Shown here: piece by piece, positions 17,044-25,403 of the stretch
How the letters are laid out: the number at the start of each line of letters is the position of its first letter
Position numbering within the stretch: position 1 is the first letter of the stretch
Assembly (NCBI RefSeq): GCF_013204885.1
Contig: NZ_JABMKX010000003.1
Location: 186,001-250,000, forward strand
From: Paenibacillus tritici
GTDB lineage: Bacteria > Bacillota > Bacilli > Paenibacillales > Paenibacillaceae
DNA: 64,000 nt
Direction of reading: 5' to 3'
Translations under genes and position numbers: made by a program
Notes under the pieces: generated by a model
What the model was told of the DNA's origin: nothing
Database searches by the model: none
What the model saw: the letters and a program-made list of their open reading frames with translations, nothing else

Positions 17044-17450
17044 TAGTTTGTACAACTATAATGCTCGATTTCGGTCCATGGAGAGGTAGACTAATGTGCC
17101 CGATCTTAGTTGTACGGAATGCATCTATCCGAACTTATTCGGTAATTCGCAGCTTTATAGCTGTATGAAATACAACTATCCGTGAGATTACGAGATACGA
17201 GATACGATTCACAGTATGCGGTTCGATAGTAGAGCTTACCAACAGCACAATTGCACAATGTACAACAGAAAAGAGTAATATCAGGCAGAATTCAGAGGCT
17301 ATTGCACTTCGTACAGCAGAATTCAGGCAAAACCCGCTTTTCACCCTAAATCATCAAAATCTAGTGTACCAAATACAATAGAATGCAATTTCCCGCTGAA
17401 AAATCAGATGTCTATTGCACAAAATACAGTTACCTTATAAATCATGCGCC
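17044..17450. repeat. Degenerate dyad elements with ~51-bp spacing
   Basis: This AT-rich stretch contains repeated dyads related to TTGTACAA: TTTGTACAACTATAA, TAGTTGTACGGAATGC, TGAAATACAACTATCC, TTGCACAATGTACAACAGAA, TTGCACTTCGTACAGCAGAA and TTGCACAAAATACAGTTA. From TTGCACAATG to TTGCACTTCG is 51 bases, and later members are spaced by similar steps. No gene is supported. Confidence 0.6.
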
Positions 17451-17508
17451 GCAGCTTCTGCATTCCATTCGCCGTATGCACCAGTGTGAGCATTACCCCG
17501 CTTCTTCT

Positions 17509-17688
17509 CACTTACAACACTTTCCACACTTACCGTACTTATCGCACTTACAGCACTTACTGAACTTACTACACTTACTACACTTACTGCACTTACAATA
17601 CCTACTGCACTTTCCGTACTTCCCATACTTGTCGCATTTATCGCATTTATCGCGTTTATCGTACTTACCTCACTTACCACACTTGCCG
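17509..17688. repeat. 9-bp minisatellite, 20 copies
   Basis: Twenty consecutive 9-base units follow the consensus CACTTACNN (for example CACTTACAA, CACTTTCCA, TACTTATCG, CATTTATCG). The period stays exact through the array while the last two positions of each unit vary freely. Read through, every frame gives a three-residue repeat without a ribosome site, so coding is not supported. Confidence 0.9.
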
Positions 17689-17718
17689 CCTTACGCACTT
17701 CCCCTTACCCTTCCCCTC

Positions 17719-17850
17719 ACTCATGCCTCAGCTATGACTCACTCATGCCTCACCCATGTCTCACCCATGTCTTACACATGCCTCAGCAATGTCTCACTTA
17801 TCACTCACTTATGTCTCACTTATGACTCACTTATTTCTCACTCATGCCTC
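17719..17850. repeat. 11-bp minisatellite, 12 copies, overlapping the ABC gene stop codon
   Basis: Twelve exact-length 11-base units (consensus ACTCATGCCTC / ACTTATGNCTC) run from 17719 to 17850. The last copy covers the final codons and the TGA of the ABC transporter gene (stop at 17842-17844). On the minus strand the unit reads GAGGCATGAGT, which encodes the last two residues and the stop. Confidence 0.92.
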
Positions 17851-19689
17851 AGCCGCTTCTTTACTCCCCCGCACCAGCTCGCTGTAGAGGCCGCCCTGCT
17901 GGAGCAGCTCCTCATGGGACCCTTGCTGAAGCAGGCGTCCGCCCTCAAGCACCAGTATGCGGTCGGCAGCCCGGATCGTGCCCAGTCGGTGGGCGATGAC
18001 GAAGCTGGTCCGGCCGCGCATCAGCGCCTGGAGGCCTTCCTGGATCTTGATCTCGGTCACCGTGTCGATGCTGCTCGTAGCCTCATCCAGCACCAGCATG
18101 GACGGATTCGCGAGAATTGCCCGGGCAATAGCCAGCAATTGCTTCTGTCCCTGGCTGATGCCGCTGCCGTCTACGGACAGCATCCGGTCGTAACCGTCCT
18201 GTAGCCTCATGATAAAGGCATGAGCATTGGCAAGCTTCGCCGCTTCCTCGACCTCTTCGTCCGTGGCATCCAGTCGGCCGTAGCGGATATTATCGCGGAT
18301 CGTGCCTTTGAACAGAAAGGAATCCTGCAAGACGAAGGCCATCTGGCTGCGCAGGCTTTCCCGGGTAATCGTGGACAACTCCCGTCCGTCCAGCGTAATG
18401 CTTCCCCGGCTCGGATCGTAGAAGCGGGACAACAGGCCGATCAGAGTGGTTTTACCCGCCCCGGTAGGTCCAACCAGTGCAATCATCTCACCGGGCTTCG
18501 CTTCAAAAGAAATATCCTGTAGCGTATCCGCGCCCCCCTCATAGGAGAAGGACACGCCCGAGAATTTCACCGCTCCTTCCACATGCTGTAGCTTGACCGC
18601 CGCGCCTTCATCCCGGGCTTCCGTCTCTTCATCCAATACCTCGAACACCCGCTCCGCTCCGGCGATAGCCGACAGCAGCGTATTCCACTGATTCGCCAGA
18701 TCGTTCAGCGGACGGGTGAACTGGCGCGCATATTCGGCAAAAGCGATAATAATCCCTACCGTCACAAGCCCGCGGATCGCAAGCAGCCCCCCGACTCCGG
18801 CAACGATAGCAAAGCTCAGGTTGTTCAGGCCATTCATCAGCTTGGGGATAAAGCCCGAAATTGCTTGGGCCCAGTATCCCGACAGCATAATCCGCGTATT
18901 GCGCTCCCTGAAGCCGGTAATCACCCGCTCCTCTTGTGAGAAGGCCTTAATAATCCGCTGCCCGGACAACGTTTCTTCGATGAAGCCGTTCAGTTCTCCC
19001 ATATTGCGCTGCCGCTCCTTGAACAGCGGACCGGTCCGCCGGGTAATCCAGCGCATACCCAGCATCATCAGCGGCACTACAATGAAGGTCAGCAGCGTCA
19101 GCAAGGGACTGAGCCACAGCATTACACCGACGGTGCCGACCAGCGTCAGGATGCTGGAGAAAATCTGAATCGCCGAGCTGTTCAGCGTCGAGCTGATATT
19201 CTCAATATCATTCGTGAGCCGGCTCATAATTTCTCCCTGCTGCCTGCGGTTGAAGAAGGAGATCGGCAGGCGGTGCAGGTGCGCGAACAACTCCGTCCGC
19301 ATACGGTAGACCGTCTCTTGGGCCACTTCGATCATCCAGACATTTTGCAGCCAGGAGACCAGTGAGTTGAGCAGATAGACCAGAGCCAGTATCAGCAGGA
19401 AAATGCCCCAGGTTCTGCCTCCCGCCCCGCCTAGGTAATCGTCCACCGCCCGGCTGATCAGATAAGGTCCAAGGAGCGACAGGCCGGAGCTTAACAGAAC
19501 CATGAACAGCACCAGTACCAGCTTGGCCCTGCGCTCCGCAAGGTAATGCCATATCCGTCCTAATGTGCCGGACCAGTTCTTAGCCTTGGCCTTCGGCTTC
19601 CGGCTGCCCATCGCCCCGAAGACTTTGGCCTCCCCGTGACCTACCTCCAGCTTCGGATAGCGGAACGGCTCAATGAGTGCTTTGAACAT
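17842..19689 (-). CDS. ABC exporter, ATP-binding/permease subunit 2
   Basis: The 615-residue half-transporter has an N-terminal six-helix exporter domain (about residues 45-330) and a C-terminal nucleotide-binding domain. Walker A is GPTGAGKTT and Walker B LVLDEATSSID with the catalytic Glu. The ABC signature reads ISQGQ instead of LSGGQ. It overlaps the partner gene by 20 bases. Together they resemble asymmetric exporters such as BmrCD or YfiBC, where one ATP site is degenerate. The substrate is unknown; drugs or lipids are typical for the family. The stop codon lies within an 11-bp tandem repeat. Confidence 0.93.
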   Translation of the reverse strand: MFKALIEPFRYPKLEVGHGEAKVFGAMGSRKPKAKAKNWSGTLGRIWHYLAERRAKLVLVLFMVLLSSGLSLLGPYLISRAVDDYLGGAGGRTWGIFLLILALVYLLNSLVSWLQNVWMIEVAQETVYRMRTELFAHLHRLPISFFNRRQQGEIMSRLTNDIENISSTLNSSAIQIFSSILTLVGTVGVMLWLSPLLTLLTFIVVPLMMLGMRWITRRTGPLFKERQRNMGELNGFIEETLSGQRIIKAFSQEERVITGFRERNTRIMLSGYWAQAISGFIPKLMNGLNNLSFAIVAGVGGLLAIRGLVTVGIIIAFAEYARQFTRPLNDLANQWNTLLSAIAGAERVFEVLDEETEARDEGAAVKLQHVEGAVKFSGVSFSYEGGADTLQDISFEAKPGEMIALVGPTGAGKTTLIGLLSRFYDPSRGSITLDGRELSTITRESLRSQMAFVLQDSFLFKGTIRDNIRYGRLDATDEEVEEAAKLANAHAFIMRLQDGYDRMLSVDGSGISQGQKQLLAIARAILANPSMLVLDEATSSIDTVTEIKIQEGLQALMRGRTSFVIAHRLGTIRAADRILVLEGGRLLQQGSHEELLQQGGLYSELVRGSKEAAEA

Positions 19690-21487
19690 GCTGCGCCTCC
19701 CCTGTCTGCGATTGATAGATTTTACGGTACAGCGCGGACTCTTCCATCAGCTCGGCATGGGTCCCTTGCGCAATCAGGCGGCCTTCATCCAGCAGCAGAA
19801 TAAGATCTGCCGATGCGGTCGAGCTGATCTTCTGTGTAATCAGGAACGTCGTGCAGGACATTTTTTTGAGCTCCGCCAGCAAAAGCCCCTCAGTCACCGC
19901 ATCCAGCGCACTGGTGCTGTCATCCAGAATTAGTATCGCGGGCCTGCGAACCAGCGCCCGCGCAATCGTCAGGCGCTGCTTCTGCCCGCCCGACAGGTTG
20001 ACTCCGCGCTGCCCGAGCTGGGTGTCGTACCCCTGCAGCAGCGCTGCAACCGTCTCATGAATCTGGGCCGCTGCCGCCGCCTGTTCAATGTCCGCCTGAC
20101 TCGCCTGGTCGTTCCCCCAGGCAATATTTTCACGGATGGAGCCGGTGAACAGCAGCACCTCCTGCGGCACATAGCCAATCGAGCGCCGCAGTGCCTGTAT
20201 ATCCATTTCTGTGTGATTTTTTCCGTCCACCCGGATCATACCGCTGCCGCATTCATACAAGCGGGGAATCAGCGTGACCAGAGAGGATTTGCCGGAGCCG
20301 GTTGCCCCCATGATCGCTACACGCTCGCCCGGCTGCACGGTGAAGGAGATGTCCTCCAGCACCTTAATATCACTGCCCGGATAACTGAAGCTGACCTGCT
20401 GGAATTCAACCTTACCTTGAACAGCAGGCGCCTGATGGTCAGAGCCCTTGTGGAATACACTCTGGCTCTGACCATGCTGTGAAGAAAGACCAGCTTGTAC
20501 TGGCGTAGCTCCGTTCCCGGTCGTCATACCGAGCTCTCCCGGGCCTTCACTTGCCGACATCACTTCAGCAATCCGCACAGAAGAAGCCCGGGCGCGCGAG
20601 AAGCTCACCATAATCCAGGACAGTGCTGACAGCGCTCCCATGGTGCGCAAGGAGTAATTAATAACCGCAACCGTCTGCCCCAGTGTCGCATCCCCTGTGG
20701 AAATCTCGATGCGTCCGAACCATAACACTGCCAGAATCCCTGCATTCACGATGATCATGATGAACGGTGTCGAGGTCTCCGTCAGCCGCAGCGCAGCCAC
20801 AGTCGATCTCATCAGCTCCCCGCTGAACGCAGCAAACCGGCCAATCTCATGGCCCATCCGCACAAATACACGAATCAGCCGGATACCGGTCAGATTCTCC
20901 TGAATGACCCCATTGACGCCGTCCAGCCGGTTCTGTACATTGCGGAACAGCTCAGAGGCCCGGCGCATCAGCCAGATCATGAAGATCACCAGAAACGGAA
21001 GCGTTACCGTAAGCAGCAGCCCCAGCTTGACATGCACCACGAGCGCCATAACCACGCTGCCTATCACAACCAGCGGAATACGGGTCATGAACCGCAGACC
21101 CATGAATATCGTATCCTGCAATTGAGACACATCACCGGTCAGCCGTGTAATGAGCGACGAGGTCGGGAAACGGCTGAATACATCGTAAGTGAAGGATTGT
21201 ACCTTCTCATACAGCTTATCCCGCAGGTCGAACGCAAACCCCTGACTTGTATGAGATGCAAAAAAGGAGCTGAGTATTCCCGCAAGAAAAGCCACTGCCG
21301 CGCTCCCCACCAGCACACCGCCCCACAGCCAGACGACAGCCGTATCCTGCTGCCGGATACCGTCATCTATAATTTTGGAGATCAGCAGCGGCTGCGACAG
21401 CTCAACCGCCAGTTCGATCAGCATCATGACCAGCGCGGCAATGGCGGCGACACGGTATTTTTTAAGATAAGTGAATGTCAGCTTCAT
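19670..21487 (-). CDS. ABC exporter, ATP-binding/permease subunit 1
   Basis: This 605-residue half-transporter pairs with the downstream 615-residue subunit. Walker A is GATGSGKSS, the signature is a canonical LSGGQ, but Walker B reads LILDDSTSALD with Asp in place of the catalytic Glu. A Gly/Ser/Gln-rich linker of about 35 residues lies between the membrane domain and the ATPase. In a heterodimer this degenerate Walker B faces the ISQGQ signature of the partner, so one composite site is expected to bind but barely hydrolyse ATP. Confidence 0.93.
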   Translation of the reverse strand: MKLTFTYLKKYRVAAIAALVMMLIELAVELSQPLLISKIIDDGIRQQDTAVVWLWGGVLVGSAAVAFLAGILSSFFASHTSQGFAFDLRDKLYEKVQSFTYDVFSRFPTSSLITRLTGDVSQLQDTIFMGLRFMTRIPLVVIGSVVMALVVHVKLGLLLTVTLPFLVIFMIWLMRRASELFRNVQNRLDGVNGVIQENLTGIRLIRVFVRMGHEIGRFAAFSGELMRSTVAALRLTETSTPFIMIIVNAGILAVLWFGRIEISTGDATLGQTVAVINYSLRTMGALSALSWIMVSFSRARASSVRIAEVMSASEGPGELGMTTGNGATPVQAGLSSQHGQSQSVFHKGSDHQAPAVQGKVEFQQVSFSYPGSDIKVLEDISFTVQPGERVAIMGATGSGKSSLVTLIPRLYECGSGMIRVDGKNHTEMDIQALRRSIGYVPQEVLLFTGSIRENIAWGNDQASQADIEQAAAAAQIHETVAALLQGYDTQLGQRGVNLSGGQKQRLTIARALVRRPAILILDDSTSALDAVTEGLLLAELKKMSCTTFLITQKISSTASADLILLLDEGRLIAQGTHAELMEESALYRKIYQSQTGEAQHVQSTH

Positions 21488-21505
21488 CGAAGATACCCCA
21501 TTTGT

Positions 21506-21715
21506 TTATTCGTATAGCGCTTCCCGCAGACGGGTAGACATGGCAGAGCCTTGTCCCGACTTCAGAATAACCCGCCGCAGTGCCTTATTGCTCCGTTCAA
21601 GCTCGGTCAGCTCAGCCAGCAGTTCAGCCAGCAAAATCTCCGTATCCGGGGCCAGCTCCCCCTTCTCCCGAAGCAGGTCCACCCGCTCCTTGTATTGCTC
21701 CAATTTCTCTGTCAC
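21506..21715 (-). CDS. Small coiled-coil protein upstream of ABC exporter
   Basis: The 69-residue product is rich in Glu, Leu and Arg (KLEQYKERVDLLREK, EILLAELLAELTELERSNK) and should form a coiled coil. It lies 18 bases upstream of the exporter genes on the same strand, so it is probably cotranscribed. The GTG start was chosen for its spacing to AAGGGAAG; a TTG three codons earlier is possible. No known family was recognised. Confidence 0.6.
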   Translation of the reverse strand: MTEKLEQYKERVDLLREKGELAPDTEILLAELLAELTELERSNKALRRVILKSGQGSAMSTRLREALYE

Positions 21716-21899
21716 CCTGACCAACTTCCCTTCTGTTCACATCATTCACCTGCTGAAGACACAATTGGGTTCATTATATCACATCCCGGGCAGGAGCAAT
21801 GTTTTCACTGGCACCCCCAGGCCCGAATATGATACTCTAGTAAGGTCGCCTTTTTCGGATGAATATTAGACAAGCTGAACAGCGAAAGGATAGATGGAC

Positions 21900-22469
21900 A
21901 TGGCACAGTTGTTTTTCAGGTATGGAGCTATGAATAGCGGCAAATCCATTGAGATTCTCAAGGTTGCACATAATTACGAAGAGCAGGGCAAGTCGGTGCT
22001 CCTCTTCACTCCATCCCTTGACGACCGGGACGAAGTCGGTTATATCTCCTCCCGGATCGGACTGCGCAAGCAGGCCATCCCTATCGACGAGAATACGGAT
22101 ATTTACAGCATCGTCAGCACCAGTCTGCCGAAGCCCCACTGTGTGCTGATTGACGAGTGCCAGTTCCTGAGCAAAGACTGCATCCTTCAGCTGGTGCGTA
22201 TAGTGGATGAACTTGAGATTCCGGTGATGGCCTTCGGCCTCAAAAATGATTTTCAGAACAACCTGTTCGAGGGCAGCAAATATATGCTGATCTACGCCGA
22301 CAAGATCGAAGAAATGAAGACTATCTGCTGGTTCTGCGCACGGAAAGCCACGATGGCGCTTCGGGTGGAGAACGGCAAGCCCGTATACAGCGGCAAACAG
22401 ATTCAGATTGGCGGCAATGAAGCTTATTACCCGGTCTGCCGCAAATGCCACAAGAACCCTCCTTTGTAA
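21900..22469 (+). CDS. tdk: Thymidine kinase
   Basis: The enzyme phosphorylates thymidine for dTMP salvage. The 189-residue protein has the P-loop GAMNSGKS, the DECQFL Walker B-like motif and the zinc-binding cysteine pairs CWFC and CRKC of type II thymidine kinases, with the lasso region [13 protein letters not shown] between them. MAQLFF was taken as start, nine bases after AAAGGA; an ATG two codons upstream is too close to that site. It is monocistronic, followed by a terminator. Confidence 0.93.
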   Translation: MAQLFFRYGAMNSGKSIEILKVAHNYEEQGKSVLLFTPSLDDRDEVGYISSRIGLRKQAIPIDENTDIYSIVSTSLPKPHCVLIDECQFLSKDCILQLVRIVDELEIPVMAFGLKNDFQNNLFEGSKYMLIYADKIEEMKTICWFCARKATMALRVENGKPVYSGKQIQIGGNEAYYPVCRKCHKNPPL

Positions 22470-22534
22470 AATTACCTTCCGATCCTATTTAGCCTATTGT
22501 TATGGATTTTAATCATTTTATAGAGAAAAACACA

Positions 22535-22587
22535 AAAGGGGCTGTCCCAAAAGCCATGAAATGGCGGCTTGGGACAGCCCTTTGTTT
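22535..22587 (+). terminator. Terminator after tdk
   Basis: AAAGGGGCTGTCCCAA pairs with TTGGGACAGCCCTTT, and the second arm ends in a T run. The stem is strong in both orientations. Confidence 0.85.
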
Positions 22588-22762
22588 TGGAGTAAGATCA
22601 ACGTGAGCACTTGGGTGGACGCTGCGTGAACGGACCGTTGTTCCAATCGCTGTGCTCTCCAGATTTTTTTCATTCCCCTTGGCGGTGAAAATCCGGAGAC
22701 CAAGGCGAACGCTTCCGCTTTTCCACAATCGTTCCGTCCTCTCCGCTGTTTAAGCGGGAAAA
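22588..22762 (-). repeat. Dispersed hairpin repeat, copy B
   Basis: Read on the minus strand this copy starts CCCGCTTAAACAGCGGAGAG and aligns along its full length with copy A (25843-26018) in the opposite orientation. Its hairpin core reads GTCTCCGGATTTT and AAAATCTGGAGA. Relative to copy A both stem halves have changed so that pairing is kept. Confidence 0.88.
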
Positions 22763-22837
22763 GTTTCTAAAATCTTTCTAAAATCACAAAGAGAAACCGG
22801 CCTTTGGTAAAATGGAGTTACCATACAACCCTTTCAA

Positions 22838-23022
22838 AGGAGAGTTTTCTGTACATTCAATAGTCCATGGACCCACTTTGCTTGCCAATGGATCTGGAAG
22901 AAGATATCCCGGAAAGTCACCTCGTTCGCGCTCGTGAATGCCGCCGTCAATCGGCTGGACAACGCCATTTTTGACGCTGCCTATCCCGGCGGCGGCCGTG
23001 ACAGCTACCACTGCCACCAATG
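22838..23022 (+). pseudogene. IS1182-family transposase remnant
   Basis: The translation gives MDPLCLPMDLEEDIPESHLV and, after one frame change near 22930, VNAAVNRLDNAIFDAAYPGG followed by GRDSYH. This is the typical N-terminus of IS1182-family transposases. The reading frame is broken by a TAG before the Met, a frameshift after HLVR, and a premature stop after SYHCHQ. Only about 60 of the usual 450 or more residues remain, and no inverted repeats of an intact element were found. It is a decayed insertion, marking past transposition at the edge of the accessory region. Confidence 0.8.
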
Positions 23023-23031
23023 ACCAAAAAC

Positions 23032-23082
23032 GCAGAGCAGCGATCCTCCAATAACGCGAGAATGGCTGCTCTGCTCACTTTT
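23032..23082 (+). terminator. Hairpin after the transposase remnant
   Basis: GCAGAGCAGC and GCTGCTCTGC form a 10-base stem followed by TCACTTTTTG. It may be the terminator of the former element or of tdk readthrough. Confidence 0.6.
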
Positions 23083-23159
23083 TGTAGCATTAAGAATGAA
23101 GAGAACTGTCTTTCGCCGTAGAAACCTACTTGTGAGACAGTTCCTTTTGATTGTTCAGT

Positions 23160-23417
23160 CTAATGAATCGCTTGCAGCGCCTTGTGCTCATCTTCCTTAT
23201 GGACATACAGCTCATGCTGTACCGTTGCCTTGCCTCCGAAGGCGGCCCGCTGGGTGGTCGCAGACATCCCGCCGTTAATCTTGGAACGATGCGGTACGCC
23301 TGCTGCCGAGAGGCGGCTTTTGACTCTGAAATATTGTCCTTGGTCAAAGGTGGTGTATATTAATGTGCGCTCCCTCGGGATGAAGAAATGCCAGATGCCT
23401 TTCAGTACGCTTGCCAT
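23160..23417 (-). CDS. Conserved small protein of unknown function
   Basis: The 85-residue product has a strong ribosome site (GGAGGGG) and follows the pattern of a small soluble protein: WHFFIPRERTLIYTTFDQGQ, a central SRLSAAGVPHRSKINGG and a C-terminal HELYVHKEDEHKALQAIH. The ERTLIYTTF and LYVHKEDE segments look like two strands of a compact ferredoxin-like fold. No family was recognised. It lies downstream of the DinB gene on the same strand with a 29-base gap, so they may be cotranscribed. Confidence 0.65.
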   Translation of the reverse strand: MASVLKGIWHFFIPRERTLIYTTFDQGQYFRVKSRLSAAGVPHRSKINGGMSATTQRAAFGGKATVQHELYVHKEDEHKALQAIH

Positions 23418-23446
23418 GCGCTCCCCTCCTGTCCCTGTGTAGCCCT

Positions 23447-23965
23447 CTAGTTCAAATAACGTTCCTGAAGAATCCGCAGATGATGCAGTTCATGTCCGAT
23501 GATCAGACAGATCTGGGCTCTGACCGACATAGCTATAGTCCCGAAGCTGCCCCTGCGGGTATAGGCATCCTCTGTCAGACTATCTATCAGCGCCAAGGTG
23601 GACTCCCGGACAATCCGGTAGTGCGCAATCATCTCCTGCAGCGAGAAGCGGTCGAATTCACCCGCAGCCGCGTAATCATTCTCCTCATACCCCGGCAGCG
23701 GCGCCTGCTCTCCCCTGGCGAAACACAGCAATCGGTAGGACATAATGCGGTCGTTATCCGTCAGATGTCCGATGACCTCCTTGATACTCCACTTCTCCGG
23801 GGCATAGCGGTACGCGCCTTGCTCCTCCGTCAGTCCGCCGAGCAGAGCGAGTACCTGCCGGGTCTGCTCTCTTAGAATCACTTTCAATTCACCTTCTGGC
23901 GGAACCAGGGAAATATATCTGGACTGAAATTCGCTGTATTCGCCTTGTTCTGGACGTCCGATCAT
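23447..23965 (-). CDS. DinB-family protein
   Basis: The protein (172 residues) has the four-helix bundle pattern of the DinB/YfiT superfamily. Candidate metal-ligand histidines lie in IGHLTDNDRIMSYR and in the C-terminal GHELHHLRILQERYL. WSIKEVIGHL is a hallmark segment. GAGGAG precedes the chosen ATG by seven bases. Members act as metal-dependent thiol transferases or damage-inducible proteins; which applies here is unknown. It is divergent from the agr-like cluster, with about 130 bases between the start codons. Confidence 0.87.
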   Translation of the reverse strand: MIGRPEQGEYSEFQSRYISLVPPEGELKVILREQTRQVLALLGGLTEEQGAYRYAPEKWSIKEVIGHLTDNDRIMSYRLLCFARGEQAPLPGYEENDYAAAGEFDRFSLQEMIAHYRIVRESTLALIDSLTEDAYTRRGSFGTIAMSVRAQICLIIGHELHHLRILQERYLN

Positions 23966-24025
23966 GGGAAAACTCCTCTCAAATACATTTTTTAAGAAAT
24001 ATTTGCCGGAAAGTGTCAAAAGCTG

Positions 24026-24054
24026 TTGTTGAATTTTATCCTATTATGTATAAT
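24026..24054 (+). promoter_or_regulatory. Sigma-A promoter of the agr-like cluster
   Basis: TTGTTG (24026-24031) and TATAAT (24049-24054) are spaced by exactly 17 bases. A short dyad, AAGTT-AGC-AACTT (24061-24073), lies just after the likely transcription start and could be a regulator site. The first start codon follows at 24094 after GGGAGTG. Confidence 0.8.
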
Positions 24055-24093
24055 ATCAGGAAGTTAGCAACTTTGGAATTTGGGAGTGTAAGC

Positions 24094-24759
24094 ATGTTGG
24101 ATTTCGTGCTGTATATGGTATTTTCAATACTGGAAACTTACGCAATGTTTTATTTAGCTTTCAAAGTTTTCAAGATTGATATTTATCCCAAAGAAATGTT
24201 ATTCGCTGGCGTACTTATGGCATTTGTATCGTACGTTCTCCGTAATGATTATGAATTGATATTAACAGATGTAGCTCTTCAATATCTGTTGACCTTCTGC
24301 TTTTTATGGCTTTTGTTTAGAATTCATATTTTTTATGCTGTTTCTATGACTGGCCTAACATACCTTGCCTATATGCTCATTCAGTCCACAAGCTACTTCA
24401 TTCTGAAATTAACAGGCTTGTACTATCTGGATTTGCCTTATACGACAATGGGTGTTTTTATTCTTCAATTTATTTCTGCTATCTCTGCAATGATTACTGG
24501 GTTTTATATAGGCAAAAAGAGAAAAGGATTTGATTTCGTTCCTGACAAACAAAATGTCAAAGTAAACATTGAACTTCGTGAAATCAAAATCTTTATTCTA
24601 AGTGCACCATCCTTAATCTTTGTTATATTAATGGTGATCCTAACACAAAGATATTCGCAATATTTCTTCCTCATGCCCATGGTTTATGCCGTTCTGCTCT
24701 ATGCTTACCTATATCTTTCATATAAAAAGGATCGAACTCACAATGAATTCATTAGCTAA
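24094..24759 (+). CDS. Seven-helix membrane protein, AgrC sensor-like without kinase domain
   Basis: The predicted 221-residue protein is almost entirely hydrophobic, with about seven membrane helices (for example VLYMVFSILETYAMFYLAF, LQYLLTFCFLWLLF, IFILSAPSLIFVILMVIL and MVYAVLLYAYLYLSY) and a short basic cytoplasmic end. The layout resembles the sensor half of AgrC-type receptors, but translation stops right after the last helix: there is no dimerization helix, no His box and no GHKL ATPase. It overlaps agrB by 17 bases. Base composition is clearly AT-rich compared with flanking core genes. A receptor, immunity or export role is inferred from context only. Confidence 0.7.
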   Translation: MLDFVLYMVFSILETYAMFYLAFKVFKIDIYPKEMLFAGVLMAFVSYVLRNDYELILTDVALQYLLTFCFLWLLFRIHIFYAVSMTGLTYLAYMLIQSTSYFILKLTGLYYLDLPYTTMGVFILQFISAISAMITGFYIGKKRKGFDFVPDKQNVKVNIELREIKIFILSAPSLIFVILMVILTQRYSQYFFLMPMVYAVLLYAYLYLSYKKDRTHNEFIS

Positions 24760-25282
24760 TAGAATTGCAATTGCAATCAAAAATGCAAATCCTGAGGAAA
24801 CCCATTCAGTTGAAGTCATGCAATACTCATTGGGCATTATTTTAAACACACTGTTAATCATAGTGAGTACAGCATTCATAGGTCTTATTTTCGGCCGTTT
24901 TGAAGAATGTTTAACCTTTCTGCTATGCTTCTGCATACTACGCCTAACCTCTGGCGGTTTTCATTTAAAGACAGCTATGGCATGTAATATTGTCACTACT
25001 TTATTAAGTACCTTGTTACCTTCACTAATTTCCCCTTCAGACTCAGCACTTTGGATCATTAATATTATCAGCTTAGTAATAGTAGTTTTATTTGCTCCAA
25101 ACCCGGACCAAAATGCAAGAATTCCCACTTCTATATATCCTATATTGAAGTTGGTTTCTATAGTAATAGTATCCTCTAATTTTTTCCTTCATTCGGCTGT
25201 AATCGGATTGGCGTTTTTAGTCCAATCATTAACAGTAATTCCTTGGACAAGGGGGGACAACGTTGAAAAAAACTATTGCTAA
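24743..25282 (+). CDS. agrB: AgrB-like accessory gene regulator protease
   Basis: AgrB is a membrane cysteine endopeptidase that cleaves and cyclizes AgrD peptides. The 179-residue protein has the catalytic pair in RLTSGGFHLKTAMACN: His followed by Cys seven positions later, the same spacing as His77/Cys84 of Staphylococcus aureus AgrB. Four or more hydrophobic helices surround it. The start MNSLANRIA lies inside the upstream gene with AAAAGGA ten bases before; the longer ORF has no support. Its 3' end overlaps the next small ORF by 20 bases, which fits coupled translation of the AgrD precursor. Confidence 0.9.
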   Translation: MNSLANRIAIAIKNANPEETHSVEVMQYSLGIILNTLLIIVSTAFIGLIFGRFEECLTFLLCFCILRLTSGGFHLKTAMACNIVTTLLSTLLPSLISPSDSALWIINIISLVIVVLFAPNPDQNARIPTSIYPILKLVSIVIVSSNFFLHSAVIGLAFLVQSLTVIPWTRGDNVEKNYC

Positions 25283-25382
25283 AAAAGCCTCTGCCGTTCT
25301 TGCTGGATCTGCACGTTTCTTTGTTTCAATTATGAAGCCAGCGATTCACAGCCCGGAAGCACCAAAAGAATTGCGTAAGTAA
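25263..25382 (+). CDS. agrD: AgrD-like cyclic peptide precursor lacking cysteine
   Basis: The ORF of 39 codons starts at TTG with GGGGGG six bases upstream and overlaps agrB. It has the three-part AgrD layout: an amphipathic basic leader (KKTIAKKASAVLAGSARFF), a short candidate signal segment (VSIMKPAIH) and a charged tail SPEAPKELRK that mirrors the PEVPKEL tail of known AgrD peptides. There is no cysteine anywhere. The nearest possible ring-forming residue is Ser in VSIMKPAI, which would give a lactone larger than the usual five-residue ring, or the peptide may stay linear. It is too short for normal gene calling. Confidence 0.82.
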   Translation: MKKTIAKKASAVLAGSARFFVSIMKPAIHSPEAPKELRK

Positions 25383-25403
25383 TCACACAAGGATGGGGAA
25401 AAC

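Noticed and set aside
17383..18204. Plus-strand 273-codon frame
   Set aside because: It runs through the 9-bp and 11-bp repeats into the antisense of the ABC exporter gene.
22784..23020. Minus-strand 78-codon frame
   Set aside because: It is the antisense of the IS1182 transposase remnant.
24094..24759. Full AgrC kinase broken by a frameshift
   Set aside because: The next gene, agrB, starts within the last codons and no GHKL motifs occur in any frame downstream.
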